Below are positions 7,933 through 17,273 of a DNA stretch of 64,000 bases, one piece after another. The DNA is from Cognatazoarcus halotolerans (GTDB lineage: Bacteria; Pseudomonadota; Gammaproteobacteria; Burkholderiales; Rhodocyclaceae). Each line of letters starts with the position of its first letter. The stretch's first letter is position 1. A model generated the notes under the pieces. It did not search any database. It was not told the DNA's origin and worked only from the letters and a program-made list of their open reading frames with translations. Made by a program: the position numbers and the translations under genes. Location: assembly GCF_009800965.1 (NCBI RefSeq), contig NZ_WUAF01000008.1:62001-126000 (forward strand). The letters are read 5' to 3'.

Positions 7933-8559
7933 ATGCCCGACGCAGAGCAGTTACTGATCTTCGTTCCGGTGGCGGCGCTGTTCACGCTTGCCCCGGGGCC
8001 CGACAGCCTGATGTTGCTGGCGCGCGCGCTCGGGCAGGGCGCGCGCGCTGGCGTGACTTCGGCTGCCGGCTGTGCGCTGGGCATCCTGCTGACATCGACG
8101 CTCGTCGCGGCCGGCCTTTCGGCCATCGTCGCCGCATCCGAATCGCTGTTTTTCGTGCTGCGGGGTGCCGGGGCGATTTACCTCGTCTGGGTTGGTGTCC
8201 AGGCCATTCGCAGCAAGGGCCTGATACCGCTGAAGGGCGCCGCGCCCCGGCCCCTGCCCAGCGTCTTCCTGAGCGGCCTGCTGGTGAACCTGCTTAATCC
8301 AAAGGTGGCCGTCTTCATGCTGGCCTTTCTGCCGCAGTACGCGCGGCCGGAACTCGGCGGACTGGGCCTGCAGATCATGGTGCTGGGTGCGTGCTACGCG
8401 GCCATCGCGCTGGTGCTGATGTCGCTCATGGCCGTCGCTGCTGCCCGCCTGCGCGACTGCCTGCTTGCCAGGCCGGCGCTGGTCAGGTTCCTGAACATCG
8501 GTGCCGGCAGCGCCTTCATCCTGTCCGGGCTCAAGGTCGCGAGCCTCAAGCATCTTTAA
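7933..8559 (+). CDS. LysE/RhtB-family amino acid exporter
   Basis: 208 residues with about six hydrophobic segments. The family signature APGPDSLMLL lies in the first helix and LLNPK in the middle of the protein. Such inner-membrane carriers export amino acids or their analogues. In a block tied to leucine catabolism, relief of amino acid excess is plausible, but the substrate cannot be read from the sequence. Spacing to the neighbours is 19 and 13 bases. Confidence 0.9.
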   Translation: MPDAEQLLIFVPVAALFTLAPGPDSLMLLARALGQGARAGVTSAAGCALGILLTSTLVAAGLSAIVAASESLFFVLRGAGAIYLVWVGVQAIRSKGLIPLKGAAPRPLPSVFLSGLLVNLLNPKVAVFMLAFLPQYARPELGGLGLQIMVLGACYAAIALVLMSLMAVAAARLRDCLLARPALVRFLNIGAGSAFILSGLKVASLKHL

Positions 8560-8572
8560 GGGGACACTGCCG

Positions 8573-9175
8573 ATGGCAGACGCAATCGACTTCTACTTCG
8601 ATTTTTCCTCGCCCTATGGTTACTGCATGAGCGAGAAGATCGATGCACTGGCCGCTGCGCACGGGCGCACCGTGAGTTGGCGACCGATCCTGCTCGGTGT
8701 CGTTTACAAGACGACTGGCGCTGCGCCGCTGCCTCAGGTGCCGCTCAAGGGCGGCTATGCGCTTCGCGATATCGAGCGTTCAGCGCGTTTCCTGGACGTG
8801 CCGCTGCGGCTGCCCGAGAAGTTTCCGATCCCGACCCAACAGGCCGCGCGCGCCTTCTACTGGTTGCAGCTGCGGGATTCGGCACTGGCGCGCGATTTCG
8901 CCCGCGCGGCCTACCGCGCTTATTTCGTCGCCGGCCAGGACATCTCGCAGGCCGAGGCGGTGCTCGATGTCGCCACGACGCTCGGTGTTGCACGCGACGA
9001 ACTGGCTGCAGCACTCGCTTCGGACGAGGTCAAGGCCCTGCTCAAGACTGCGTGCGACGAGGCGGTGGCGCGCGAGGTGTTCGGCTCGCCCTTCGTGGTG
9101 ATCGACGGCGAGCCGTTCTGGGGGGTCGATCGTCTGCCGCAGATCGAGCGCTGGCTGCAAAGAGGGGGGTTCTGA
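8573..9175 (+). CDS. 2-hydroxychromene-2-carboxylate isomerase family protein (DsbA-like/GST-kappa)
   Basis: 200 residues with a thioredoxin-like fold of the GST-kappa/HCCA isomerase type. [12 protein letters not shown] at the N-terminus carries the glutathione-activating Ser instead of the CxxC of DsbA, and the cis-Pro region [15 protein letters not shown] is conserved. The named reaction belongs to naphthalene degradation; here no other naphthalene gene is present, so a general glutathione-dependent isomerase or transferase is more likely. It overlaps the next gene by one base (TGATG). Confidence 0.85.
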   Translation: MADAIDFYFDFSSPYGYCMSEKIDALAAAHGRTVSWRPILLGVVYKTTGAAPLPQVPLKGGYALRDIERSARFLDVPLRLPEKFPIPTQQAARAFYWLQLRDSALARDFARAAYRAYFVAGQDISQAEAVLDVATTLGVARDELAAALASDEVKALLKTACDEAVAREVFGSPFVVIDGEPFWGVDRLPQIERWLQRGGF

Positions 9176-9777
9176 TGAACGATGGTGTGACCTTCAGGCG
9201 GATCTGCGTCTTCTGCGGTTCGCGTTTCGGGGTGCGGCCCGCCTACCGCGAGGCGGCGGAAGGGCTCGGGCGCCTGCTCGCCGCGCGCGGTATCGAATTG
9301 GTCTACGGCGGCGGCAACGTCGGCCTCATGGGCGCAGTGGCCGATGCCTGCCTGGCCGCGGGTGGCGCGGTGACCGGCGTGATTCCGCAGGCGCTCATGG
9401 AATGGGAGGTTGGGCACACCGGGCTGAGCCGCCTCGAGGTGGTCGATTCCATGCACACCCGCAAGGCGCGCATGGCAGAGCTGTCCGACGGGTTCATCGC
9501 CCTGCCGGGTGGCCTCGGCACCTTCGAGGAGCTGTTCGAGATGCTCACCTGGGCGCAACTGGGTTTTCACGGCAAGCCGGTCGCCTTGCTCGACGTGGAG
9601 GACTACTACGCGCCGCTGGCGGCGATGGTGGCGCGCGGCGTGAGCGAAGGCTTCATGAGACCCGAGAACAGTCGCCTGCTGCTGCATGGCCGTGATGCCG
9701 AAACGCTGCTTGCCGACATGGCGGCATACCGCGCCCCGGTGCCGGCCCGGCGCATCCGCGACCAGGCCCAGCTCTAG
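9175..9777 (+). CDS. LOG-family protein (TIGR00730), nucleotide phosphoribohydrolase
   Basis: 200 residues of the Rossmann-type LOG family. The key motif PGGLGTFEE and the [10 protein letters not shown] loop are intact, as is the preceding MHTRKARM segment. Members release adenine-type bases from nucleoside 5'-monophosphates, originally shown for cytokinin ribotides. In bacteria the role is commonly nucleotide salvage or signalling. It is translationally coupled to the isomerase gene upstream. Confidence 0.9.
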   Translation: MNDGVTFRRICVFCGSRFGVRPAYREAAEGLGRLLAARGIELVYGGGNVGLMGAVADACLAAGGAVTGVIPQALMEWEVGHTGLSRLEVVDSMHTRKARMAELSDGFIALPGGLGTFEELFEMLTWAQLGFHGKPVALLDVEDYYAPLAAMVARGVSEGFMRPENSRLLLHGRDAETLLADMAAYRAPVPARRIRDQAQL

Positions 9778-9789
9778 GAGCGCTGCACG

Positions 9790-10428
9790 ATGTACCTGCC
9801 CAAGCACTTTGCCGAGACAGATGTGGCCGCGATGCACGCGCTGATGCGTGCGCATCCGCTGGCGACCGTGGTGCACAGCGGCCCGCAAGGGCTCGGCGCC
9901 AACCACCTGCCGCTGCACCTGTCGACCGAGCCCGCGCCCAATGGATGTCTCCAGGGACATGTCGCGCGAGCCAATACGCTGTGGAAGGAGGCCGGGCCCG
10001 ACGCGCAAGTGCTGGTCATCTTCAACGGTCCCGAGCACTACATCAGCCCCTCGAGCTATGCCAGCAAGGCGAGGGACGGCCGCGTGGTGCCGACCTGGAA
10101 CTACGTTGCGGTGCACGCCCACGGTACGCTTCGCGTCATCGACGATGCGGCCTGGGTGGCGGCGCAGATGCAGGCGCTCACTTCGACCCACGAGGCCGGG
10201 CGCGCCGCACCCTGGTCGGTGGAAGATGCGCCGGCGGACTACATTGAAAGAATGAGGATGGCGGTGGTCGGCATCGAAATCGTCGTCAGCCGCCTGGAAG
10301 GCAAGTGGAAAGTCAGCCAGAACCAGCCCGCCGAGAATCAGGAAAGCCTGGTCGCCGCGCTCGAGGCGGACGACAACGAACAATCAACAACGATGGCCCG
10401 GCTGATCCGTCAGCGTCGGCGGCCGTGA
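9790..10428 (+). CDS. PaiB-like FMN-binding protein
   Basis: 212 residues matching the PaiB/COG2808 family: it starts MYLPKHFAETD, has ANHLPLHL, and carries ISPSSYASKA and VPTWNYVAVHAHG, the flavin-binding split-barrel core. PaiB was described as a negative regulator of sporulation and protease genes in Bacillus; in proteobacteria its role is unclear. AGGAG lies 9 bases before the ATG, and liuC starts nine bases after its stop. Confidence 0.88.
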   Translation: MYLPKHFAETDVAAMHALMRAHPLATVVHSGPQGLGANHLPLHLSTEPAPNGCLQGHVARANTLWKEAGPDAQVLVIFNGPEHYISPSSYASKARDGRVVPTWNYVAVHAHGTLRVIDDAAWVAAQMQALTSTHEAGRAAPWSVEDAPADYIERMRMAVVGIEIVVSRLEGKWKVSQNQPAENQESLVAALEADDNEQSTTMARLIRQRRRP

Positions 10429-10437
10429 GGAGACCCG

Positions 10438-11226
10438 ATGTACGAAACCCTTGAAATCGAACGCAGTGGCGGTGTCGCCACGATCTGGATGAACCGCCCG
10501 GATGTGCACAATGCCTTCAATGCCCGGCTCATCGCCGATTTGACCGCCGCCTGCGAGGCGCTCGATGCCGACGAGAGTGTGCGCGTGGTGGTGCTGGGCG
10601 GTCGCGGCAAGAGCTTCTCGGCCGGCGCCGATCTCAACTGGATGAAGGCCGCCGGCGAAGCCAGCGTCGAAGAAAACCTCGCCGATGCGCGCCGCCTGGC
10701 CGGCATGTTGCGGACGCTTTCGGGCATGGCGACGCCGACCATCGCGCGTGTCCAGGGGGCGGCGCTGGGCGGCGGCATGGGCCTCGCCTCGGCCTGTGAT
10801 ATCTGCGTGGCCAGCGAGAAGGCGGTGTTCGCCACCTCGGAAGTGCGCTTCGGCATCATCCCCTCGGCGATCAGCCCTTACGTGATCCGGGCGATCGGCG
10901 AGCGCCAGAGCTATCGCTACTTCCAGACCGCCGAGCGGATCAGTGCCGCGCGTGCCGGCGAGATCGGCCTCGCCCACGAGGTCACCAGCGTCGACGCACT
11001 CGATGCAAAGGTCGACGAGATCGTCGCCGCGCTGCTGGCGGGTGGGCCCCGGGCGCAGGCGGCGGCCAAGGACCTGATTCGCGCGGTCGCCAACAAGCCG
11101 GTGGACGACGCGGTGGTCGAGGATACTTCGCGGCGCATCGCCGGACTGCGCGCCACGCCGGAGGCCAAGGAGGGGCTCTCGGCCTTCCTCGAAAAGCGCC
11201 CGGCGAACTGGGTACCGGCTGCTTGA
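10438..11226 (+). CDS. liuC: Enoyl-CoA hydratase/isomerase, probable methylglutaconyl-CoA hydratase
   Basis: 262-residue crotonase-fold protein. The oxyanion-hole segments are FSAGADLNWMK and GAALGGGMGLASACD, and ATSEVRFGIIPSAISPYV follows, which matches LiuC of leucine degradation (3-methylglutaconyl-CoA to HMG-CoA). Catalytic acidic residues fall in the SEVRFG region. GAGGAG precedes the ATG. The HMG-CoA lyase gene for the next step lies 2.6 kb downstream on the same strand, supporting the assignment; a general short-chain enoyl-CoA hydratase is the alternative. Confidence 0.85.
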   Translation: MYETLEIERSGGVATIWMNRPDVHNAFNARLIADLTAACEALDADESVRVVVLGGRGKSFSAGADLNWMKAAGEASVEENLADARRLAGMLRTLSGMATPTIARVQGAALGGGMGLASACDICVASEKAVFATSEVRFGIIPSAISPYVIRAIGERQSYRYFQTAERISAARAGEIGLAHEVTSVDALDAKVDEIVAALLAGGPRAQAAAKDLIRAVANKPVDDAVVEDTSRRIAGLRATPEAKEGLSAFLEKRPANWVPAA

Positions 11227-11314
11227 GCGATACGCGGGCGCTTGCATTTCTTCACACACCGATTGCCCCTGAAGCAGTTCAATCAGCCGGAATGCGACTG
11301 ATCCGGAGCACGGC

Positions 11315-11986
11315 ATGGACCTCGATCTCAATCAGCTGGGCGCCAGCCTCGAAGGGCTGAAACCCTTGCTCGACTGGCGCGACGTGCCGGTCGACATGGC
11401 CTCGCTGGCTGCGCTGGCGGCGGGTCTCGGCTGGGCCAGCGGGCTGCGCCTCTACGCCCTGGTGTTCGTGCTCGGGGCGCTCGGCCGCTGGGGTGGGGTC
11501 GAGCTGCCGGGTGGGCTCGTGGCGCTGACCCATCCGCTGGTGCTGGGCGCCTCGGGACTGATGCTGGTGACGGAGTTCTTTGCCGACAAGCTGCCCTGGC
11601 TGGATTCGGTATGGGACGGCGTGCATACCTTCATCCGTATCCCCGCCGGTGCGGCACTGGCCGCCGCGGTGGTCGGCGAGCAAAGCGGGGCGATGCAGCT
11701 CGCCATGGGCCTGCTCGGCGGCTCGCTGGCTGCCGGCAGCCACTTTGCCAAGGCGGGTGCCCGCGCGGCGATCAACACCTCGCCCGAGCCTTTCAGCAAT
11801 GTGGCCACCTCGCTTGGCGAGGACGCCCTTTTCGCGGGCGGGGTGTGGACGCTGTTTTCGCATCCGCTGTGGTTTCTCGGCGCGCTGGTGGTGTTCATGC
11901 TGCTGGCGGGCCTGGTGATCGTGACGATGTGGCGATTTGTCCGGCGCCTGCTTCGCCCGCGCGCGCGGGTTGCCGATTCGGGCTGA
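11315..11986 (+). CDS. DUF4126 membrane protein
   Basis: 223 residues with about five hydrophobic segments. The pattern [18 protein letters not shown] near residue 40, followed by [18 protein letters not shown] and a Gly/Ala-rich segment, is that of DUF4126. An [11 protein letters not shown] motif lies near residue 155. The function is unknown; the protein should sit in the inner membrane. It lies between liuC and the acyl-CoA ligase gene, with 88-base gaps on each side, so it may be read through from the same transcript. Confidence 0.85.
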   Translation: MDLDLNQLGASLEGLKPLLDWRDVPVDMASLAALAAGLGWASGLRLYALVFVLGALGRWGGVELPGGLVALTHPLVLGASGLMLVTEFFADKLPWLDSVWDGVHTFIRIPAGAALAAAVVGEQSGAMQLAMGLLGGSLAAGSHFAKAGARAAINTSPEPFSNVATSLGEDALFAGGVWTLFSHPLWFLGALVVFMLLAGLVIVTMWRFVRRLLRPRARVADSG

Positions 11987-12074
11987 CGCCGGCGGCAGGA
12001 ATGGATCGACAATGAGCCGGGACTGGGGCAGCGAGCAGATGCCGCCCGCCGGCAAGAAGAATGAGGAGACGAGA

Positions 12075-13763
12075 ATGAGCACTTCGAGTTACGTACATGG
12101 GGCCTCGGACAAACAGCTGATCGGCCAGACCATCGGCCGTTTCTTCGACGAGGCCTGCGCGCGGCACGGCGCCCGCGAGGCGCTGGTGGTGCGCCATCAG
12201 AACGTGCGTCTGAGCTACGCCGAACTCAAGCAGAAGGTCGATGCGCTGGCCTGCTCGTTGATGCGGCTCGGCCTCGAGCCGGGCGAACGCATCGGCATCT
12301 GGTCGCAGAACAACATGGAATGGGCACTGACCCAGTTCGCCACCGCCAAGGCCGGGCTGGTGCTGGTGAACATCAACCCGGCCTACCGCCGCTCCGAGCT
12401 CGAATACGCGCTCAACAAGGTGGGGTGCCGTGCGCTGGTGCTGTCACCGGCTTTCAAGAGCAGTGACTACCTCGAGATGATCGGCGACCTCGCGCCGGAA
12501 CTGACTCACTGCGAACCCGGCCTGCTGCGCAGCCATCGTTTGCCGACGCTGGAGATGGTGATCCGCATGGGCGAGGGCCAATCGCCGGGGATGCTGAACT
12601 TCGATGCGCTGCTTCGCGCGCCGACGCGCGACGAACTCACCGAGCTGGCGCTGCTCGGCGAGCGCCTGCAGTTCGACGAGGCGATCAACATCCAGTTCAC
12701 CTCCGGCACCACCGGCAATCCCAAGGGCGCCACGCTGTCCCACCACAACATCCTCAACAACGGCTATTTCGTCGGCGAAGCGATCGCCCTCACCGAGAAC
12801 GACCGCCTGTGCATCCCGGTGCCGCTGTATCACTGCTTCGGCATGGTCATGGGCAATCTCGGCTGCCTCACCCACGGCGCCACCATGGTCTACCCGTCCG
12901 AGGCCTTCGAGCCGCTGGCCTGCCTGCAGGCCGTGGCCGAGGAGCGTTGCACCGGCCTCTACGGGGTGCCGACGATGTTCATCGCGATGCTCGATCACCC
13001 GCAATTCGCCGGATTCGACATCGCCAGCCTGCGCACCGGCATCATGGCCGGCAGCCCCTGTCCGACCGAGGTCATGAAGCGCGTGGTCGACAAGATGAAC
13101 ATGCGCGAGGTGACGATCGCCTACGGCATGACCGAGACCTCGCCGGTGAGCTTCCAGAGCGGCACCGACGATCCGCTCGAGCGCCGGGTGTCCACGGTGG
13201 GGCGCGTCCAGCCGCACTGCGAGGTCAAGATCATCGACAACGAGGGCCGCATCGTTCCGCGCGGCACGCCGGGCGAGCTGTGTACCCGTGGTTATTCGGT
13301 GATGCTCGGCTACTGGGACGACGAGGCCAAGACCGCCGAGGCGCTAGACAGGGCGGGCTGGATGCACACCGGTGACCTCGCCACCATCGACGAAGAGGGC
13401 TACTGCAAGATCGTCGGCCGCATCAAGGACATGGTGATCCGCGGCGGCGAGAACCTCTATCCGCGCGAGATCGAAGAGTTCCTCTACCGTCATCCCAAGG
13501 TGCTCGACGTGCAGGTGGTCGGCGTGCCCGACGAGAAGTACGGCGAGGAACTGTGCGCATGGATCATCGTGCGCGAGGGCGAGACCCTCTCCGCCGACGA
13601 GATCAAGGCCTTCTGTCAGGGGCAGATCGCTCACTACAAGATCCCGCGCTACATCAAGTTCGTCGACAGCTTTCCGATGACCGTGACCGGCAAGATCCAG
13701 AAGTTCCAGATCCGCGAGCAGATGAAGCGCGAGCTCGGGCTGGACGAGGCCGACACTGCCTGA
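12075..13763 (+). CDS. AMP-binding acyl-CoA ligase
   Basis: 562-residue ANL-superfamily enzyme that activates a carboxylic acid to its CoA thioester with ATP. Visible motifs are the P-loop [43 protein letters not shown], and the C-terminal lysine motif TVTGKIQK. The start at 12075 (MSTSSYVHG) follows GAGGAGACGAGA; an upstream in-frame ATG at 12061 overlaps that site. Close relatives accompany liu genes in proteobacteria and are thought to activate short or medium chain acids. An 85-base gap leads to HMG-CoA lyase. Confidence 0.93.
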   Translation: MSTSSYVHGASDKQLIGQTIGRFFDEACARHGAREALVVRHQNVRLSYAELKQKVDALACSLMRLGLEPGERIGIWSQNNMEWALTQFATAKAGLVLVNINPAYRRSELEYALNKVGCRALVLSPAFKSSDYLEMIGDLAPELTHCEPGLLRSHRLPTLEMVIRMGEGQSPGMLNFDALLRAPTRDELTELALLGERLQFDEAINIQFTSGTTGNPKGATLSHHNILNNGYFVGEAIALTENDRLCIPVPLYHCFGMVMGNLGCLTHGATMVYPSEAFEPLACLQAVAEERCTGLYGVPTMFIAMLDHPQFAGFDIASLRTGIMAGSPCPTEVMKRVVDKMNMREVTIAYGMTETSPVSFQSGTDDPLERRVSTVGRVQPHCEVKIIDNEGRIVPRGTPGELCTRGYSVMLGYWDDEAKTAEALDRAGWMHTGDLATIDEEGYCKIVGRIKDMVIRGGENLYPREIEEFLYRHPKVLDVQVVGVPDEKYGEELCAWIIVREGETLSADEIKAFCQGQIAHYKIPRYIKFVDSFPMTVTGKIQKFQIREQMKRELGLDEADTA

Positions 13764-13848
13764 TCGACGGGATCACACCGGCGGCGCGCGGGCGGGTAAA
13801 ATCCCGCTCGAGCGCCCTGCCGGGCGGCACCGTGGTACAGGAAAACGC

Positions 13849-14772
13849 ATGCACCTCCCCAAGACAGTGCGGATCGTCGAAGTCGGCCCGCGAGACGGTC
13901 TCCAGAACGAAGCACAGCTCATCCCCGCCGACGTCAAGATCGAGCTTGTTCATCGCCTTGGTTCGGCGGGGCTGAAGGCCATCGAAGCCACCTCCTTCGT
14001 GTCCCCGAGGTGGGTGCCGCAGATGGCTGACAACACCGAGGTGCTGCGTGGCATCGTGCGCCAGCCCGGGGTGGCCTACCCGGTGCTGACGCCCAATCTC
14101 AAGGGCTTCGAGGCCGCGCTGGCAGCCGGAGCCCAGGAGATCGCAGTGTTCGGCGCGGCCTCCGAAACCTTCAGCCAGAAGAACATCAACTGCTCCATTG
14201 CCGAATCGCTTGAGCGCTTCCGGCCGGTGGTCGAGGCGGCGAAGCGCAACGGGGTGAAGGTGCGCGGCTACGTGTCCTGCGTGCTTGGCTGCCCCTACGA
14301 AGGCGATATCCAACCCGGCGCCGTGGCCGAAGTGGCCGGCACGCTGTACGACATGGGCTGCTACGAGGTGAGCCTCGGCGACACCATCGGTGTCGGCACG
14401 CCAGGTCGTACCAAGAAGATGATCGAGGCGGTGGCGCGGCGCATTCCGATCAAGATGATGGCGGGCCACTTCCACGACACCTACGGTCTTGCGCTGACCA
14501 ATATCTACGCTTCGCTGGAAACCGGGGTGGCGGTGTTCGATGCGTCGGTGGGCGGCCTCGGCGGCTGTCCCTACGCCGCCGGTGCGTCGGGTAACGTCGC
14601 CACCGAGGATGTGGTCTATATGCTCGACGGCCTGGGCATCGACAGCGGTGTCGATCTCGAGGCGCTGGTCGACATCGCCGAATGGATCTGCACCAGGCTT
14701 GGGCGTGCGCCGGAATCGAAGGTGGCCCGCGCGCTGCTCGCCAGGCGCGCCGCTGCGCTCGCCGTCGCCTGA
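13849..14772 (+). CDS. liuE: Hydroxymethylglutaryl-CoA lyase
   Basis: 307 residues. It cleaves HMG-CoA to acetoacetate and acetyl-CoA, the last step of leucine degradation. The TIM-barrel motifs are [12 protein letters not shown] (metal and substrate binding), GHFHDTYG (metal-binding His pair) and the signature [19 protein letters not shown] with the catalytic Cys. AGGAAAACGC precedes the ATG. With liuC it marks this block as leucine/isovalerate related, although isovaleryl-CoA dehydrogenase and methylcrotonyl-CoA carboxylase genes are absent from the window. Confidence 0.96.
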   Translation: MHLPKTVRIVEVGPRDGLQNEAQLIPADVKIELVHRLGSAGLKAIEATSFVSPRWVPQMADNTEVLRGIVRQPGVAYPVLTPNLKGFEAALAAGAQEIAVFGAASETFSQKNINCSIAESLERFRPVVEAAKRNGVKVRGYVSCVLGCPYEGDIQPGAVAEVAGTLYDMGCYEVSLGDTIGVGTPGRTKKMIEAVARRIPIKMMAGHFHDTYGLALTNIYASLETGVAVFDASVGGLGGCPYAAGASGNVATEDVVYMLDGLGIDSGVDLEALVDIAEWICTRLGRAPESKVARALLARRAAALAVA

Positions 14773-14790
14773 GTGGAGCAACGCAAGGCA

Positions 14791-14991
14791 ATGAGCATCG
14801 ATTCCCCCTGCATCAACATCTGCCGCATGGACCGCCGGACCGGCCTGTGCGAAGGCTGCTTTCGCACGATCGAGGAAATCACCGTGTGGAGCCGTGCCGA
14901 CGACGCCCTGAAGCGCGAGATCCTCGCGCGGGTGGCGAGGCGCGGCGCCCACAGCGACATCTTCGACGACCCGCCGCGCCAGGCCGAATGA
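14791..14991 (+). CDS. DUF1289 small cysteine protein (first of a pair)
   Basis: 66 residues with the DUF1289 pattern: SPCINIC, then GLCEGCFRTIEEITVW (Cys at 7, 11, 20 and 23), a likely metal-binding knuckle followed by a helix. The ATG at 14791 is preferred over a GTG at 14773 because it begins at the family start and has AAGG just upstream. Its stop overlaps the next gene's ATG (ATGA). The function of the family is unknown. Confidence 0.85.
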   Translation: MSIDSPCINICRMDRRTGLCEGCFRTIEEITVWSRADDALKREILARVARRGAHSDIFDDPPRQAE

Positions 14992-15188
14992 GTACCGAAG
15001 CGATGGATGACGACGAATCCCTCTGTCTCGGCATCTGCGAGATCGACGACGAGGCCGGCTACTGTCTCGGCTGCGGCCGGCCGACCTGGCAGATCTATGG
15101 TGAGCCGCCGCCCGAGCCTGCCTCGCCGATCCTGGTGGAAACCCTCGAAAAGCCGGTTTCGGGAAAGGTCGACGCTTCGGACGACTGA
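14988..15188 (+). CDS. DUF1289-like small cysteine protein (second of a pair)
   Basis: 66 residues, translationally coupled to the previous gene by a 4-base ATGA overlap. It keeps the CLGIC...YCLGCGRP knuckle (Cys at 13, 17, 26 and 29) but replaces the usual EI..W helix with a Pro/Glu-rich tail ending in an acidic segment. It looks like a diverged partner of its neighbour rather than a fresh copy. The function is unknown. Confidence 0.75.
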   Translation: MSTEAMDDDESLCLGICEIDDEAGYCLGCGRPTWQIYGEPPPEPASPILVETLEKPVSGKVDASDD

Positions 15189-15206
15189 AGCCGGCGGCCG
15201 GGCCGT

Positions 15207-15626
15207 TCAGCGCGAACGGCTCTCCGCCTTCACCGCGGCGAAGACCGGCCCCCACATCGGATGCCCTTCTTCCGCACGCGAGAGTTCGAACCCCGGGTCG
15301 AGTGCCAGCGCCTTGCGGAATGCCTCCCTGCACATGCGGGTACGACCCGACGTGCAGTGGATGAAGGCAAGATGCTTCCACGCCTGTATCTGGTCGCTGC
15401 GGAAGGTGAGCCCGAGGCCGAGCGCCGCCCGAAGCTCGGTGACCGCGGTGTCGTAGCTGCCTTCCTCGTAATGCTCTATGCCGGCGAGCAGCAGCTGCTC
15501 GGACTCGCCGTGGGCAAGACCCGAAAGCCCCAGCCGGCGCGCCGAGTCGGACGCGCAGGCGGCGCACAGCAGGGCCACCGAGACCGACAGCAGGATCGAC
15601 AGGGCGGGGCGGCGCAGTGATTTCAT
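15207..15626 (-). CDS. TPR lipoprotein, resembling T6SS-associated TssQ
   Basis: 139 residues. A signal peptide with a lipobox-like LLCAAC places the mature Cys near residue 24. The rest forms about two TPR-like units (IEHYEEGSYDTAVTELRAAL, then MCREAFRKALALDPGFELS) and ends EEGHPMWGPVF. This layout resembles the TssQ-type lipoproteins found in some beta-proteobacterial type VI secretion clusters; the name is from memory and is tentative. Its start overlaps the kinase stop (ATGA), so it is coupled to the kinase gene. Confidence 0.7.
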   Translation of the reverse strand: MKSLRRPALSILLSVSVALLCAACASDSARRLGLSGLAHGESEQLLLAGIEHYEEGSYDTAVTELRAALGLGLTFRSDQIQAWKHLAFIHCTSGRTRMCREAFRKALALDPGFELSRAEEGHPMWGPVFAAVKAESRSR

Positions 15627-17122
15627 TCCCTGAACCTGTAGGTGAGTCTGTGGTTGCGGTCGGGTTCGATGCGTACCGTGGCCACGTGTGGAGGAAAGTC
15701 TGCGTTGCGCAGCTCGATGCGATGGGTGCCCGGCGGCAGCTTGAGGGTGCGCAGCGGCGGTGTCACCCCGCGCTTGCGGCCATCCACATGAACCTCACCC
15801 CATGGCAGCACCGACAGGGTGAGCGTGCCTTCGACTGCCGGCACTGGCTGCGGACGGCTTTCGGCGACCGCTTCGGCAGGGTGGTCGGGCGGTTCCGTCG
15901 CGACGGCGGGCGCAGCTGCCGGCAGCGGTGCTGCAGGTCCAGCCGGGTCGGGCTGTCCGGGTGTTCCGGTCGGCTCGGGTACCGCGGTTTCGATTGCGCT
16001 GGCCGGTGGCGCCGGTAACGGCGCGGATGCGGGGGCGGGTGAGGGGCCCGGTGCGGCCGGCGGTGTCCGGTGCGTACCGAGGGCCAGCACGGTCCCGAAT
16101 GCGGCGAGGGTCAGGCCGATCAGGATCACGGGACCGCGCCGCCGTCCCGCTGCCGGCATTCCGGCTGCCCGGGCGGTCGCAGGCGGCGCGGTGATCAGTT
16201 GCGTCGCCTCGCCGGCCGACGGCGTGCGCAGCGTGTGCGCGCGGGGGCTTGCCTTTTCGGCATCGCGCAGGGTTCGTCTGATCGCGGCCAGTTCGCCGGC
16301 CATCTCGCGCGCCGATGCAAAACGGGCCTCCGGGGCCTTTGCAATGGCACGCAGAACAAGGGCGTCCAGCGCTGGCGGGACGTCCGGATTGAGGCTCGAC
16401 GGCGGGGGAGGCTCCGACTGCAGGATGAGCTGCATCACCGCGGGAATGTTGTCGGCGTCGAAAGGGTCCTTCCCGGTCAGCGCCTCGTAGAGCGTGACGC
16501 CGAGGCTGAAGATGTCGGTTCGCGCATCGACGCCCCGGTTGGCGATCTGCTCGGGAGACATGTATCGGGGCGAGCCGAGCAGCGCATCGCTCAGTGTGGC
16601 GCCGGTGTCCGGTGCATGGGCGATGCCGAAGTCCATTATCTTCACGGTGCCGTTGCGCAGCAGCATGATATTGGCCGGCTTTATGTCGCGGTGGATCACG
16701 CCGTGCTGGTGGGCATAGTCGAGTCCGCGCGCGACCAGCATCGCGATCTCGAGCAGTCGGCGGATCGGCAGGACCGCGCCCTCCTCGAGTGTTTCCTTGA
16801 GATTCAGGCCGGAAAGGAACTCCATCGCGATATACGGCGTGCCCTCGCTCTCGCCCACGTCGTGGATTGTCACGATGTTGGGATGGTTGAGCCGCCCGGC
16901 CGCACGCGCTTCGCGGAAGAAACGCGTCTGAAAGGCTGCCTGCGTTGCGGTCCGGTACTCGGTGGCCAGTACCTTGAGCGCTATCTTGCGTTCCAGCAGC
17001 GGGTCCTCGGCCCGGTATACCGTGCCCATGGCGCCCCTGCCCAGCTCGGCGACGAGCCGGTAGCGTCCGATCCGCAGCGGATCGGTATCGTTGGTGACCA
17101 GAGTGGGACGGGGAGTGACCAT
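15623..17122 (-). CDS. Membrane Ser/Thr protein kinase with C-terminal PEGA domain
   Basis: 499 residues. An N-terminal Hanks-type kinase domain (about 18-285) has GRGAMGTVY, IALKVL, HRDIKPANIML, DFG and SPEQ, so it should be active. A linker, one transmembrane helix (GPVILIGLTLAAFGTVLAL), a long Pro/Ala-rich periplasmic segment and a C-terminal PEGA domain (VHVDGRKRGVTPPLRTL) follow. The architecture resembles PpkA-type kinases. The start (MVTPRPTLV) has no clear ribosome site. It is divergent from the PP2C/FHA pair across 151 bases, and the lipoprotein gene follows it. Phosphorylation of the FHA partner is inferred. Confidence 0.9.
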   Translation of the reverse strand: MVTPRPTLVTNDTDPLRIGRYRLVAELGRGAMGTVYRAEDPLLERKIALKVLATEYRTATQAAFQTRFFREARAAGRLNHPNIVTIHDVGESEGTPYIAMEFLSGLNLKETLEEGAVLPIRRLLEIAMLVARGLDYAHQHGVIHRDIKPANIMLLRNGTVKIMDFGIAHAPDTGATLSDALLGSPRYMSPEQIANRGVDARTDIFSLGVTLYEALTGKDPFDADNIPAVMQLILQSEPPPPSSLNPDVPPALDALVLRAIAKAPEARFASAREMAGELAAIRRTLRDAEKASPRAHTLRTPSAGEATQLITAPPATARAAGMPAAGRRRGPVILIGLTLAAFGTVLALGTHRTPPAAPGPSPAPASAPLPAPPASAIETAVPEPTGTPGQPDPAGPAAPLPAAAPAVATEPPDHPAEAVAESRPQPVPAVEGTLTLSVLPWGEVHVDGRKRGVTPPLRTLKLPPGTHRIELRNADFPPHVATVRIEPDRNHRLTYRFRE

Positions 17123-17273
17123 TGAATGACAACAGGACCACGGTTCAGGAGCCGAAGTATCCCATGGACGCGTCACGGGATGAACTATCGGTGCTATGCG
17201 CTGTGGGATAATCCGTCCGGTTCGTCCGTTCATGGCAGCGTTCCCGGCAAGCCCGGATGAGGGAGCAGCAGGC

